Of a stretch of DNA of 64,000 nt, positions 1-8,564 are shown piece by piece; the first letter of the stretch is position 1; each line of letters begins with the position of its first letter. The notes under the pieces are model-generated. The model did not search any database, was not told where the DNA came from, and worked only from the letters and a program-made list of their open reading frames with translations. Position numbers and translations under genes: made by a program. Source of the stretch: CALBPI01 sp038533155 (GTDB lineage: Bacteria > Pseudomonadota > Gammaproteobacteria > Steroidobacterales > Woeseiaceae); NCBI GenBank assembly GCA_038533155.1, contig JBCAZH010000005.1, positions 1 to 64,000 of the forward strand. Direction: 5' to 3'.

Positions 1-2
1 CT

Positions 3-2162
3 TACAAACATGCGGTACCGGATCGAGCCGAACTGTTGGACGCGCTTGAGGATGCAGCGCGACCCCTTGATTTCGACGAGATTGCCGATCGTTTCCGGTT
101 GCGCGGAAAGCGCCATCATAAGGCGCTGCGAGATGTTCTCGGCAAGATGCTTCGCAGCGGTCAGTTATTGCTGAACCGGCAAGAGCAGTATTGCCTCGCC
201 CAGAGACTCGATATCTTGACGGGGTTCGTGAAGGCGCATCGAGACGGCTTTGGATTCGTCGTTACCGACGACGATCATGAAGATCTGTATCTGTCACCGC
301 GAGAGATGGCTCGGATTATGGATGGGGATCGGGTGTCGGTTCGTGTGAAGCGACAGACACGACGAGGCGCTGAGGGTACGGTTCTCGATGTGCTGGAACG
401 CTCGCAATCGGAGGTTGCAGGCAAATACATTCGCGAGCGCGGCATCGGATTGATCGTTCCGGACAATCCGCGGCTGACGCAACGCGTATTGGTGCCACGC
501 GGCAAGCACGGTACCGCGAAACCCGGTGACATGGTGGTCGGCGAGATCCTTGATTATCCGACAACGGATCAGCTAGCCACCGCGGCAGTCGTGCGCGTGC
601 TGGGAGACCCGGAGCGCCAGGGCATGCCAACAGATCTCGCGATTCACGCACATGCCATTCCCTATCAGTGGCCAGATGCGGTTGCGGCAGATGCCAGTAA
701 ATTCGGTCGTACGGTTCCGACACGTGCCAAACAAGGCCGTAAGGACCTCAGAAAGTTGCCGCTAGTGACCATCGATGGTGCAGACGCTCGTGACTTCGAT
801 GATGCGGTGTTTGCCGAACCAAAAGGGCAAGGTTGGCGGCTTGTCGTGGCCATCGCGGATGTTGCGCATTACGTCACTCCGGAAAGTCCGATCGACAAAG
901 AGGCCCTCAACCGTGCGACATCGGTGTATTTCCCGGACCGTGTTGTGCCGATGCTGCCCGAAGTGCTCTCAAACGGGCTGTGTTCGCTAAACCCGCGAGT
1001 GGATCGACTGTGCATGGTGTGTGATATGACCGTCGATGCGAAAGGCGAGGTTGTTCGGTCGCGCTTCTATGACGCCGTCATGCGATCGCACGCGCGTCTG
1101 ACCTATTCCGAGGTACATCGCTTTCTCGTCGGCGAATCGGGGCACAAAGATCTCACCGGCGCGGTTGCGGACAGTGTTCGAAGCCTGCACAAGCTGTACA
1201 AAGCGTTTGCGAAGCGACGCAAAGCGCGCGGCGCTATCGAACTTGATTTGCCGCAGCTTCGAATTCGCACAGATGAGGATGGGGAGGTACAAGCGATTGC
1301 CGCAACACCGCGCAACGACGCCCACCGACTGATCGAAGAATGCATGATCGCCGCCAACGTCGAGGCGGCACGATTTATTGCGCGGCGTCGCGTACAAGCA
1401 TTGTTTCGTGTGCACGCAAAGCCGGATGAAGACCGGTTCGACGAGTTTCGACGCTTCATGTTGGAACTGGGTTTCAAGGTGCCGCACTCGGCCCATCCGA
1501 ACCCTAAGACAATTCGGAATCTGATGGCTAAGGTGCAGGACCGGCCCGATGCCTACGCCATCAATATGGCGTTGTTGCGGTCGTTCGCGCATGCCGAGTA
1601 CACGCCGGACAATGTTGGCCACTTCGGACTCGCGTTGGACGCGTACGCGCACTTCACCTCGCCGATTCGACGCTACCCCGATTTGTTGGTGCACCGGGCG
1701 ATTCGCCATATGACGTCCGGCGGCAAGGCGAAGAGCTATCGGTACAGCGCCGAACAAATGGTGCGGCTCGGCAAGATTACTTCGGAGCGAGAGCGTCGCG
1801 CCGAAGACGCGACTCGCGAGGTCGAAGCGCTGTTGAAATGCCAGTTCATGTCAAAACACCTTGGCGAGCGATTCGAAGGCGTCATCAGTGGCGTGACTCA
1901 CTTTGGGTTGTTTGTACAACTGGCCGACTTGCAAGTCGATGGGCTCATTCACGTGTCGTCACTCGGCAGCGATTACTTCAAGCACGAGCCAGAACGTCAG
2001 CGACTGGTCGGCACCCGCGGCGGTCAAGTGTTCCAACTCGGAGATACGCTTGAGGTCATCGTGAATCGGGTCGACATGGAGTCCCGTCAGATCGATTTTG
2101 TATTGTTCGACAAGAAGCCCGATTCGCGCCCTAGGCGTAAGTCGAATTCCCGGAGACGCTGA
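3..2162 (+). CDS. rnr: Ribonuclease R, 5'-truncated by window edge
   Basis: Processive 3'-5' exoribonuclease that degrades structured RNA in the cytoplasm. The frame is open to the left edge of the window and the visible N-terminus (YKHAVPDRAELL) aligns with residues about 15-25 of E. coli RNase R, so the true start lies upstream; the TTG at 36 is only the first start-like codon. Visible parts in order are the N-terminal helix-turn-helix and cold-shock domains, the RNB nuclease core with the Asp-rich motif DARDFDDAV near nt 783-809 (metal-binding aspartates), the YAHFTSPIRRYPDL motif near nt 1650, and a C-terminal S1 domain at about nt 1850-2110. The basic tail (KKPDSRPRRKSNSRRR) is much shorter than the long Lys-rich tail of E. 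coli. It is followed without a gap by rlmB, the usual partner. Confidence 0.95.
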   Translation, partial: YKHAVPDRAELLDALEDAARPLDFDEIADRFRLRGKRHHKALRDVLGKMLRSGQLLLNRQEQYCLAQRLDILTGFVKAHRDGFGFVVTDDDHEDLYLSPREMARIMDGDRVSVRVKRQTRRGAEGTVLDVLERSQSEVAGKYIRERGIGLIVPDNPRLTQRVLVPRGKHGTAKPGDMVVGEILDYPTTDQLATAAVVRVLGDPERQGMPTDLAIHAHAIPYQWPDAVAADASKFGRTVPTRAKQGRKDLRKLPLVTIDGADARDFDDAVFAEPKGQGWRLVVAIADVAHYVTPESPIDKEALNRATSVYFPDRVVPMLPEVLSNGLCSLNPRVDRLCMVCDMTVDAKGEVVRSRFYDAVMRSHARLTYSEVHRFLVGESGHKDLTGAVADSVRSLHKLYKAFAKRRKARGAIELDLPQLRIRTDEDGEVQAIAATPRNDAHRLIEECMIAANVEAARFIARRRVQALFRVHAKPDEDRFDEFRRFMLELGFKVPHSAHPNPKTIRNLMAKVQDRPDAYAINMALLRSFAHAEYTPDNVGHFGLALDAYAHFTSPIRRYPDLLVHRAIRHMTSGGKAKSYRYSAEQMVRLGKITSERERRAEDATREVEALLKCQFMSKHLGERFEGVISGVTHFGLFVQLADLQVDGLIHVSSLGSDYFKHEPERQRLVGTRGGQVFQLGDTLEVIVNRVDMESRQIDFVLFDKKPDSRPRRKSNSRRR

Positions 2163-2918
2163 GTGGCGGGAGGAGGTCAATTCAGTGCGGGCATCCATGC
2201 GGTGCTGCGTCTATTGCGATCACACCCAGACAAGGTCCGGAAGCTGTTCGTCGACGAGAGAAGCAAGAACCCGCGCCTTGCCGAGCTGATCGAAGAGGCC
2301 CGCCAACTCGCGATCGGTATCGAACCTGTTCGGTCTTTTCGTCTCGACGATATGGCGCGTGGTACCGCGCATCAAGGCGTCGTCGCTGCATTGAAGAATT
2401 TGCAGCATTGGGATGAAGCGGCGTTGAGAACGCAGGTCGAGACGTTGTTGCAGGACGGCGTGGCCCCAGTCGTCTTGGTTCTCGATGATATACAAGACCC
2501 GCACAACCTCGGCGCGTGTTTGCGAACTGCGGATGCGACTGGCGTTTTGGCGGTTGTGGTAGCAAGGCGCGGCGGTGCCGGTCTGACACCGGCGGCGCGC
2601 AAAGTCGCGTCCGGAGCAGCCGAAAGCGTGCCGGTGGTCGCCGTTCCTAATGTCGCGCGTGTGCTGGATTGGCTCCGCGATTACGGTGTTCTCGTCGTCG
2701 GAACTAGCGATGCGGCGGACACTGGCTTTTGGGATGCCGATTTGTCGGGCCCACTGGCGGTGGTGATGGGCACAGAGTCAACAGGTCTGTCGCATGGGTT
2801 AGCATCCCGCTGTGATCACCTATTGGCATTGCCGATGCAAGGTTCTGTCGAGAGCCTCAATGTCTCGGTCGCGACTGGGGTCGTTTTGTACGAGGTCGCT
2901 CGGCAAAGGCGCGTCTAA
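2163..2918 (+). CDS. rlmB: 23S rRNA (guanosine-2251-2'-O)-methyltransferase RlmB
   Basis: SpoU/TrmH-family enzyme that uses S-adenosylmethionine to methylate the 2'-OH of G2251 in the peptidyl-transferase P loop of 23S rRNA. The 251 residues match the family length. An N-terminal substrate-binding domain (about 1-75) precedes the knotted methyltransferase domain, with DPHNLGA at 112-118, GTESTGLS at 203-210 and SLNVSVATG at 231-239, which together form the SAM pocket. The GTG start immediately follows the rnr stop (TGA-GTG), with a GGGAGG just inside the gene and no room for another start. The rnr-rlmB pair is conserved in gammaproteobacteria, so the two are probably co-transcribed. Confidence 0.95.
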   Translation: MAGGGQFSAGIHAVLRLLRSHPDKVRKLFVDERSKNPRLAELIEEARQLAIGIEPVRSFRLDDMARGTAHQGVVAALKNLQHWDEAALRTQVETLLQDGVAPVVLVLDDIQDPHNLGACLRTADATGVLAVVVARRGGAGLTPAARKVASGAAESVPVVAVPNVARVLDWLRDYGVLVVGTSDAADTGFWDADLSGPLAVVMGTESTGLSHGLASRCDHLLALPMQGSVESLNVSVATGVVLYEVARQRRV

Positions 2919-3036
2919 CCGCTTGCGGTTGCCGGACGGGCTCCTGTATCCTTGCCGGCTCGCCGAAAGGCGACAACAATTGGTTTAACTCCCCGCCGCA
3001 CTGCTCGACAGGCGGCAAACCCGAGAGGAGCGTCTC
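2919..3036 (+). promoter_or_regulatory. Leader of the rpsF operon with hairpins
   Basis: A 118-base gap before rpsF. It holds a possible promoter (TTGCGG at 2923, TATCCT at 2947, spacing 18), a 5-bp hairpin with a GAAA tetraloop (TCGCC-GAAA-GGCGA, 2960-2973) and a second stem CCGCC...GGCGG just before the Shine-Dalgarno GAGAGGAG. Leaders of S6/S18 operons in many bacteria carry an RNA element bound by the S6:S18 complex for feedback control; this stretch sits in the right place, but I could not confirm that motif. Confidence 0.3.
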
Positions 3037-3519
3037 TTGAGACACTACGAAGTCGTGTTTCTGGTCCACCCTGACCAGAGTGAGCAAGTCCCCGGCATGC
3101 TCGAGCGTTATCAGAAGCTGATTACCGACACCGGTGGCGTGATTCATCGCCTCGAAGACTGGGGTCGTCGCCAGCTCGCGCACTCCATCAACAAAGTCCA
3201 CAAAGCGCACTACCTGCTCATGAACGTAGAAGCTGGTAAAGATGCGATGGATGAGCTGAGAGCTGCGTTTAAATTTAACGATGCGGTTCTGCGGCACCTG
3301 ATTATGAGCATGGATCGGGCCTACACCGAGGCATCGCCGATGGCGAAAGCGGTTGAGGACGAGAAAGCCAAAGAGCGTGAGTCCGCCCGTCGCCGCGAAG
3401 CGAAAGCAGCCGCTGAAGCCCGCGCCCGCGAAGCCGAAGAAGCACCATCCGAAACTGAAGCCGAAGTCGAAGCGCCAGCGGAAGCGGCTGCCGAGAGCAA
3501 TGAAGGAGAGGCCGCATGA
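3037..3519 (+). CDS. rpsF: 30S ribosomal protein S6
   Basis: Small-subunit protein that binds 16S rRNA in the platform as a heterodimer with S18. The N-terminus MRHYEVVFLVHPDQ and the motif RLEDWGRRQLA are diagnostic. The globular domain occupies about residues 1-100; residues about 105-160 form a long Glu/Ala/Lys-rich, probably disordered tail, longer than in E. coli (131-135 aa) and perhaps helical. The start is TTG, chosen because it has a strong GAGAGGAG eight bases upstream and gives the canonical N-terminus. The gene ends in an ATGA overlap with rpsR, implying translational coupling. Confidence 0.96.
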   Translation: MRHYEVVFLVHPDQSEQVPGMLERYQKLITDTGGVIHRLEDWGRRQLAHSINKVHKAHYLLMNVEAGKDAMDELRAAFKFNDAVLRHLIMSMDRAYTEASPMAKAVEDEKAKERESARRREAKAAAEARAREAEEAPSETEAEVEAPAEAAAESNEGEAA

Positions 3520-3740
3520 GTCGCCATTCTCGACGTCGTAAGTTCTGCCGGTTCACCGCTGAGGGAATCGAGCAGATCGATTACAAGGACATCAACCTGT
3601 TGAAGGGATACATCACCGAAACCGGCAAGATTGTCCCGAGTCGCATTACCGGCACCAAAGCCCGATACCAGCGCCAACTCGCAACTGCTGTGAAACGCGC
3701 CCGTTACTTGGCTTTATTGCCCTATACCGACCAACACTAG
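3516..3740 (+). CDS. rpsR: 30S ribosomal protein S18
   Basis: Partner of S6 in the 30S platform. The 74 residues match the family. Recognisable are FTAEGIEQIDYKDINLL, GKIVPSRITGTKARYQRQL and the final ARYLALLPYTD, all canonical S18. It overlaps rpsF by four bases (ATGA), which fits stoichiometric synthesis of the two interacting proteins. The next gene starts 13 bases later. Confidence 0.97.
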   Translation: MSRHSRRRKFCRFTAEGIEQIDYKDINLLKGYITETGKIVPSRITGTKARYQRQLATAVKRARYLALLPYTDQH

Positions 3741-3753
3741 AGCCCTGGCTGCC

Positions 3754-4650
3754 GTGAAAGACGCAGCGACCTGGGTGATGGCTTATCGGCACCGGCAGAC
3801 CGCCGTAATCACAGCGCTCTTCCTTGTGCCGCTAGGTATCGTCGTGTCGGTTGGCGTCGCAACGGCCAGTGTCCTTGCGCATGGGGTGGGTGGCGCTCTG
3901 CCCGTCTTGAGCGGCAGCTTGCTCATTTTGGCGGTTGCCGGACTTGTCGGTCCAACACACGGTTTGGGCCTTGCCGCGATGTCGGCTGCGGTGTTAGCAG
4001 GTGCTCTGTTTCTTGGGTGGTTATTACGCAAAACCGAGTCGCTGACGTTGACCGTCCAGATCAGCGCGCTGATCGCGATGACCGGGATTGTGTTGTTCTA
4101 CGTCGGCATCGGCGACCCGCAGGCGTTCTGGGTCAAGTGGGCGCAAGCCTCGCCGATTTTCAACCAAACCGGTTGGGAGCCGACGGAGTCACAGGCGGAG
4201 ATTCTCTCAGACAGCATTCGCCAACTCGCGCTGTTTGGAACAGGGATCGCCGGCTCCGCTTGGTGGTTGCTGGGCGTGATTGGACTCGTGTTCGGATACC
4301 ACTTGTGGGATATCGCCCGCGACGAGTCCGAATCGCGGTTCGGTCGGTTTCGGGACCTGAATCTCGGGCGTGCGCTAGCGGTTCTCTTGTTGTTGCAAGC
4401 ACTGCTCGCAGCGCTCATGGGCTCCACGGGTGTCGTTGCCAATACGGCTTGGGTGAGCATATTCGCGTTCAGCGTACACGGTGTGGCACTGGTGCACTGG
4501 GCGCAAAAAAAATGGAAGCTGCCGACAATGATTTTGCCAGCGGCCTATGTTTTGTATCCGCTTGGCATGTGGCAGCTGATGTCGCTTGCCGGCTACGTGG
4601 ACTCTTGGTTTAATTTTTCACGGCGTCAGCCTGAAGCGCCTGACACGTGA
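3754..4650 (+). CDS. DUF2232 (YybS-like) integral membrane protein
   Basis: A polytopic inner-membrane protein of 298 residues with about eight hydrophobic stretches (roughly residues 20-40, 50-90, 95-115, 160-180, 205-225, 230-245, 258-280). It has no catalytic motif I can name. A gene of this kind between rpsR and rplI is a common gammaproteobacterial arrangement and is annotated as DUF2232/YybS family of unknown function. The GTG start has little Shine-Dalgarno support, so expression may depend on coupling to rpsR. It ends exactly one codon before a GTG that opens an unlikely extension of rplI. Confidence 0.8.
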   Translation: MKDAATWVMAYRHRQTAVITALFLVPLGIVVSVGVATASVLAHGVGGALPVLSGSLLILAVAGLVGPTHGLGLAAMSAAVLAGALFLGWLLRKTESLTLTVQISALIAMTGIVLFYVGIGDPQAFWVKWAQASPIFNQTGWEPTESQAEILSDSIRQLALFGTGIAGSAWWLLGVIGLVFGYHLWDIARDESESRFGRFRDLNLGRALAVLLLLQALLAALMGSTGVVANTAWVSIFAFSVHGVALVHWAQKKWKLPTMILPAAYVLYPLGMWQLMSLAGYVDSWFNFSRRQPEAPDT

Positions 4651-4680
4651 GTGAACGCCCGATTGGGCAGAGAGGAAAAA

Positions 4681-5136
4681 ATGGAAGTCATACTTCTGGA
4701 AAAAGTAGAAAACCTCGGTGGTATCGGCGACAAGGTCACCGTGAAATCAGGTTATGGGCGCAACTTCCTGCTACCGCAAGGCAAGGCAACCTTGGCAACG
4801 GCCGCGAATCTCGCTGAGTTCGAGGCGCGACGTGCCGAGCTCGAGGCCAAAGCGGCGGAAGAGCTTGCAGCCGCGAAGAAACGCGCAGAGGCGCTCGAAG
4901 GTGCTCGGATCGAAATCAAAGCGCTGGCGGGAACCGAAGGCAAGCTGTTCGGCTCGGTAGGCACCATGGATATCGCCGATGCATTCACGGCGGCAGATCT
5001 GCCGATTCAACGCTCGGAGGTTCGGCTGACCGATGAAGGCGTGTTCCGCGAGTTGGGCGAACATGAAATCGTTTTGCACCTGCACGCTGATGTCGACGTG
5101 ACCGCCACGGTAGTGGTTGTCCCGGACGAAGGCTAG
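4681..5136 (+). CDS. rplI: 50S ribosomal protein L9
   Basis: Large-subunit protein that binds domain V of 23S rRNA near the L1 stalk. It is 151 residues, close to the 149 of E. coli. The N-terminal domain MEVILLEKVENLGGIGDKV and GYGRNFLLPQGKA is canonical, followed by the long connecting helix (Ala/Glu/Lys rich, about 45-75) and the C-terminal domain. The ATG at 4681 is preferred over an in-frame GTG at 4651 because it gives the family N-terminus and has AGAGAGG upstream. Confidence 0.96.
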   Translation: MEVILLEKVENLGGIGDKVTVKSGYGRNFLLPQGKATLATAANLAEFEARRAELEAKAAEELAAAKKRAEALEGARIEIKALAGTEGKLFGSVGTMDIADAFTAADLPIQRSEVRLTDEGVFRELGEHEIVLHLHADVDVTATVVVVPDEG

Positions 5137-6538
5137 GACTCACCGAGTCTTGGCGAGCGCAGTAGAGCGAAGCGAACGAGACGAGCGTCAGCTCCGACTG
5201 CCGCCGCATTCGATCGAAGCGGAGCAGTCGCTGCTTGGCGGGTTGATGCTCGACAACAGCGCGTGGGACCGCGTCGCCGACGCGGTCAGCGCCGAAGATT
5301 TCTATCGTCCTGACCATCGGCTTATCTTTGCTGCGATCGGTCGACTGAACGATGTGCGGCAACCGTGCGATGTCGTCACGGTTTCCGAACACCTCGACAA
5401 TCGCGGTGAACTTGATGAGGCAGGCGGTCTCGACTACCTCGCTTTGCTCGCCAACGATACGCCGTCATCGGCCAACATCCTCGCGTACGCACATATCTTG
5501 CGCGAGCGCGCGATGTTGCGTTCACTGATTGCAGCGGGAAATCAAATTGCTGGCAGTGCGTTCGAGCCCGACGGTCGCGACGCAGCCGCTCTGGTGGATG
5601 AGGCTGAGCGCGCCGTCTTTGAGATTGCGGACAAGGGCAATCGACGCGGTGGCTTTCGTTCGTTGGGCGAAGTGCTACCGGAAACTGTCGATCGACTGGA
5701 TCAGTTGCACCAGTCGGGCGGTGACGTCACCGGATTGCCAACCGGCTACGCGGAATTCGACAAAATGACGGCAGGCCTGCAGCCAGGCGATCTTGTGATC
5801 ATTGCCGGTCGGCCATCGATGGGGAAAACCACTTTTGCCGTGAATATCGCGGAGAACGCCGCGATCGGTCATCGCAGACCCACCGCGATCTATTCGATGG
5901 AGATGGGCGCGGAGCAGCTCGCCTTCCGTATGATTTCGTCGCTCGGTCGTGTCGATCAAACCCATCTTCGAACGGGAAAATTCCCGGATGAGGATTGGGA
6001 TCGGATCAATACCGCAGTTCAGCTGATGTCCGAGGCACCAATTTTTATCGACGACACTCCGGCCATGTCGCCAACCGAGGTACGGGCCCGCGCGCGGCGC
6101 CTGAAGCGTGAGCATGGCCTCGGGTTGATCGTGGTCGATTATCTGCAGCTCATGCAGGTACCCGGGAACACGGAAAATCGTACGGCGGAGATTTCCGAGA
6201 TCTCGCGCGGTTTGAAAGCGCTGGCAAAGGAATTGGAAGTGCCGGTGATCGCGCTGTCTCAGCTCAACCGAAGTGTTGAGCAACGCACTGACAAACGGCC
6301 AGTTATGTCGGACCTGCGCGAGTCTGGAGCGATCGAGCAGGATGCTGATTTGATTTGCTTCATTTACCGTGAGGAAGTCTACGATTCCGAAACACCGCGC
6401 AAAGGGGTGGCGGACATCATTATCTCGAAGCAGCGGAATGGCCCTATCGGTGAATTCCCGCTCACGTTCGTGGGCAAATACACCAAGTTCGAAAACTGGG
6501 TACCAGACAGCTACGCACAAGACGTTCCTCAGTTCTAA
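5117..6538 (+). CDS. dnaB: Replicative DNA helicase DnaB
   Basis: Hexameric 5'-3' helicase that unwinds DNA at the replication fork and recruits primase. The N-terminal domain begins at PPHSIEAEQSLLGGLML; the RecA-like ATPase domain has Walker A GRPSMGKTTF (about 231-240), Walker B LIVVDYLQLM (about 340) and the SQLNR and DLRESGAIEQDAD signatures. It is 473 residues, compared with 471 in E. coli. The start is uncertain: TTG 5117 overlaps rplI by 20 bases, and TTG 5150 (residue 12) is equally possible; there is no ATG before the conserved domain. The DNA encoding the extension (ERSERDERQ) is oddly repetitive. No intein is visible. Confidence 0.94.
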   Translation: MSRTKARTHRVLASAVERSERDERQLRLPPHSIEAEQSLLGGLMLDNSAWDRVADAVSAEDFYRPDHRLIFAAIGRLNDVRQPCDVVTVSEHLDNRGELDEAGGLDYLALLANDTPSSANILAYAHILRERAMLRSLIAAGNQIAGSAFEPDGRDAAALVDEAERAVFEIADKGNRRGGFRSLGEVLPETVDRLDQLHQSGGDVTGLPTGYAEFDKMTAGLQPGDLVIIAGRPSMGKTTFAVNIAENAAIGHRRPTAIYSMEMGAEQLAFRMISSLGRVDQTHLRTGKFPDEDWDRINTAVQLMSEAPIFIDDTPAMSPTEVRARARRLKREHGLGLIVVDYLQLMQVPGNTENRTAEISEISRGLKALAKELEVPVIALSQLNRSVEQRTDKRPVMSDLRESGAIEQDADLICFIYREEVYDSETPRKGVADIIISKQRNGPIGEFPLTFVGKYTKFENWVPDSYAQDVPQF

Positions 6539-6542
6539 GCGG

Positions 6543-7652
6543 ATGTCGGCCGATACGGAGTTTGCCGCGACAGCGACGATCGACCTGGCAGCACTTCAAT
6601 CCAATCTCGCAGTGTTTCGCCGCGCAAGGCCAGGCGCTCCGATTATGGCCATGGTCAAAGCGAATGCCTACGGTCATGGGTTGGTCCCGGTGGCGCAGGC
6701 GCTAGATTCGGCGGATAGCTTGGCCGTGGCTCGGATCAGCGAAGCCACCGCTTTGCGAACCGCAGGTATTCAAAAGCCGTTGGTCCTTTTGGAAGGCGTT
6801 TTCACCGCCGAGGAGTGGCAGCAAGCCGTGGCGCTCGAATGCGAGTTGGTTGTGCACACCCAAGAGCAGATTGAGCTTATGCGCGGCGCGGCCGCGCAAC
6901 CCGACGTGATCTGGGTCAAAGTGAATACGGGGATGAACCGTCTCGGGTTCCGAGCGGGCGCGTTCGCTGATGTCGTGCGTACGATTCGGTCGATCGCCCC
7001 CGCGGTTGAGTATCGGCTGATGAGTCACTTCGCAGACGCGGACACCGAGGGTTCGGCATTGTCAGCGACCCAGCTACGCCAGCTTGAGTCGCTTTTGGCC
7101 AATTGGTCAGGTGCGATCAGCTTAGAGAACTCTCCGGCGAGTTTGACCGGCCTTGCAGTCGATTTGGATCAGCGCACAGCCAGCGAAGTTTGGATGCGAC
7201 CCGGTATTGGGCTCTACGGAATTTCGCCGCTTCCCGAGGCGACAGATCCCCGTGCGGCGGCGCTGCTGCCCGTCATGGAGTTGTCCGCGCGTGTCATCGC
7301 TGTACAGGAGCTTGTGCCAGGCGACCGGGTTGGCTACGGCGGTCGCTTTGCTGCCGCTACACCGATGCGGATCGGCATCGTCGCCGCGGGCTACGGTGAT
7401 GGCTATCCTCGGATGATGCCGGACGGCGCACCCGTGCTGGTCGATGGCCAGCCGTCACGCATCGTTGGGCGCGTATCCATGGATATGCTCGCTATCGATT
7501 TGTCCGATAATCCAGATAGCGGATTCGGCTCGATCGTGACGCTGTGGGGTAAACAGCTCAGCGCCCAGCGGGTCGCTGAACAGATCGGTACCATAGGCTA
7601 CGAACTCGTGACCCGAGTCTCTGACCGGGTTCAACGCGTCTACACGCGCTGA
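6543..7652 (+). CDS. alr: Alanine racemase
   Basis: PLP enzyme interconverting L- and D-alanine for peptidoglycan. It is 369 residues. The PLP lysine lies in MVKANAYGHGL (about residues 35-45) and the catalytic tyrosine in RVGYGGRF (about 264). The frame is open much further upstream inside dnaB, but the ATG at 6543, four bases after the dnaB stop, gives the expected N-terminus (ATIDLAALQSNL) and is preferred. dnaB-alr adjacency is conserved in gammaproteobacteria. It converges with the FHA gene, with 13 bases between the stops. Confidence 0.95.
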   Translation: MSADTEFAATATIDLAALQSNLAVFRRARPGAPIMAMVKANAYGHGLVPVAQALDSADSLAVARISEATALRTAGIQKPLVLLEGVFTAEEWQQAVALECELVVHTQEQIELMRGAAAQPDVIWVKVNTGMNRLGFRAGAFADVVRTIRSIAPAVEYRLMSHFADADTEGSALSATQLRQLESLLANWSGAISLENSPASLTGLAVDLDQRTASEVWMRPGIGLYGISPLPEATDPRAAALLPVMELSARVIAVQELVPGDRVGYGGRFAAATPMRIGIVAAGYGDGYPRMMPDGAPVLVDGQPSRIVGRVSMDMLAIDLSDNPDSGFGSIVTLWGKQLSAQRVAEQIGTIGYELVTRVSDRVQRVYTR

Positions 7653-7665
7653 ACTTGCGGGCTGA

Positions 7666-8475
7666 TCAAGTCAGATAGAAGCCCATCTTAACGCCCGCGA
7701 GTTCGAGAATATCGTTGTCCTCGAGCTTGCGTGCTTGGGCTGCGAGTTCGTCCCCGTTGACCGAAGGCGCACTGCGCCCTTCGGCGCTCTCGACGTGAAC
7801 AATAAAGAAGCCTTCGCTGCGACGAGTGATCGCGGCCACCTGGATGCCCGGACGACCCAGAGTGGTCAGCGCTTTGCTCAACTCGAGTTCGCGCCCTGCG
7901 AACTTGCCTGACAGGACTTGCAGCTTCGCTGTTGGTAGCGCGGGCCCTTTGGGCGCTGCGGCTGTCGCTGCAGTTTCGACGGCTGCGGTACTGGTTGCCG
8001 CAGCAGGTTCCGGTGCTTCAGGTGCTTCGTCGGCGGTCGTTTCGCCGGCGGCGTCATCTGCCGCAGCTGCCGCCTCGTCGGATGCGCCCTCAATCGCTTC
8101 AGCGGCTGCCTGTATCTTCGACGGATCGGGCTTGGTTTGAGAGATTACCATCGTCGCCTCAAACTCTTCCTGCTCGGGGTCGCTCGCCTGGCTGTCGACG
8201 TAGCGGAGCTGATGATGGCCAATGGTGATCGTATCGCCATTCTGCAACGCATGTTTCTTGATTAATTTGCCACCGACGTACGTGCCGTTGGTGCTGTTGA
8301 GATCTTCAAGAAACGAATCGTTGAGGATATTGATGATCAGGCAGTGGTGCCCGCTGACCGAAGGATTATCGATGCGGACATCGTTATCGGGCAGGCGCCC
8401 AATCGTGTAGCGCTCTTTGGTCATGTTGTACTCAGCGAGTACTTGATCACCTAGACTCAGAACCAGCCGTGCCAT
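7666..8475 (-). CDS. FHA-domain protein with two FHA-like modules
   Basis: A 269-residue cytosolic protein, probably a phosphothreonine-binding adaptor. Residues about 20-95 form a classic FHA domain (YTIGRLPDNDVRI, SVSGHHC, LNSTNGTYVGG with the conserved Gly-Arg, Ser-x-x-His and Asn-Gly positions). Residues about 110-185 are an Ala/Glu/Pro-rich linker. Residues about 190-269 look like a divergent second FHA fold (ELSKALTTLGRPG, then SVNGDEL and LEDNDILELAG). It is the last gene of a three-gene minus-strand set with a PP2C phosphatase and a Ser/Thr kinase, so its ligand is probably a product of that kinase. A low-complexity linker is usual in this family. Confidence 0.85.
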   Translation of the reverse strand: MARLVLSLGDQVLAEYNMTKERYTIGRLPDNDVRIDNPSVSGHHCLIINILNDSFLEDLNSTNGTYVGGKLIKKHALQNGDTITIGHHQLRYVDSQASDPEQEEFEATMVISQTKPDPSKIQAAAEAIEGASDEAAAAADDAAGETTADEAPEAPEPAAATSTAAVETAATAAAPKGPALPTAKLQVLSGKFAGRELELSKALTTLGRPGIQVAAITRRSEGFFIVHVESAEGRSAPSVNGDELAAQARKLEDNDILELAGVKMGFYLT

Positions 8476-8564
8476 AGTCGTTTCACTTCTCTTGGTTGTT
8501 GACAGCCCGCGATCGAATCACAAGCTGCTGTGTTGTTCCGTCCATCGACACTGCCCGCTGCCCT

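Noticed and set aside
987..1757. 256-codon minus-strand open frame inside rnr
   Set aside because: Fully antisense to conserved RNase R coding sequence.
5117..5200. Repetitive GAGCGAAGCGAACGAGACGAGC at the dnaB start as another REP-like insert
   Set aside because: No real match to the hairpin insert at 48.9 kb; stays in frame and encodes an acceptable N-terminal tail.
5675..6520. 281-codon minus-strand open frame inside dnaB
   Set aside because: Shadow of DnaB; no ribosome site or family similarity.
6369..6542. Upstream extension of alr inside dnaB
   Set aside because: Reads dnaB in another frame and lacks racemase similarity; ATG 6543 is normal.
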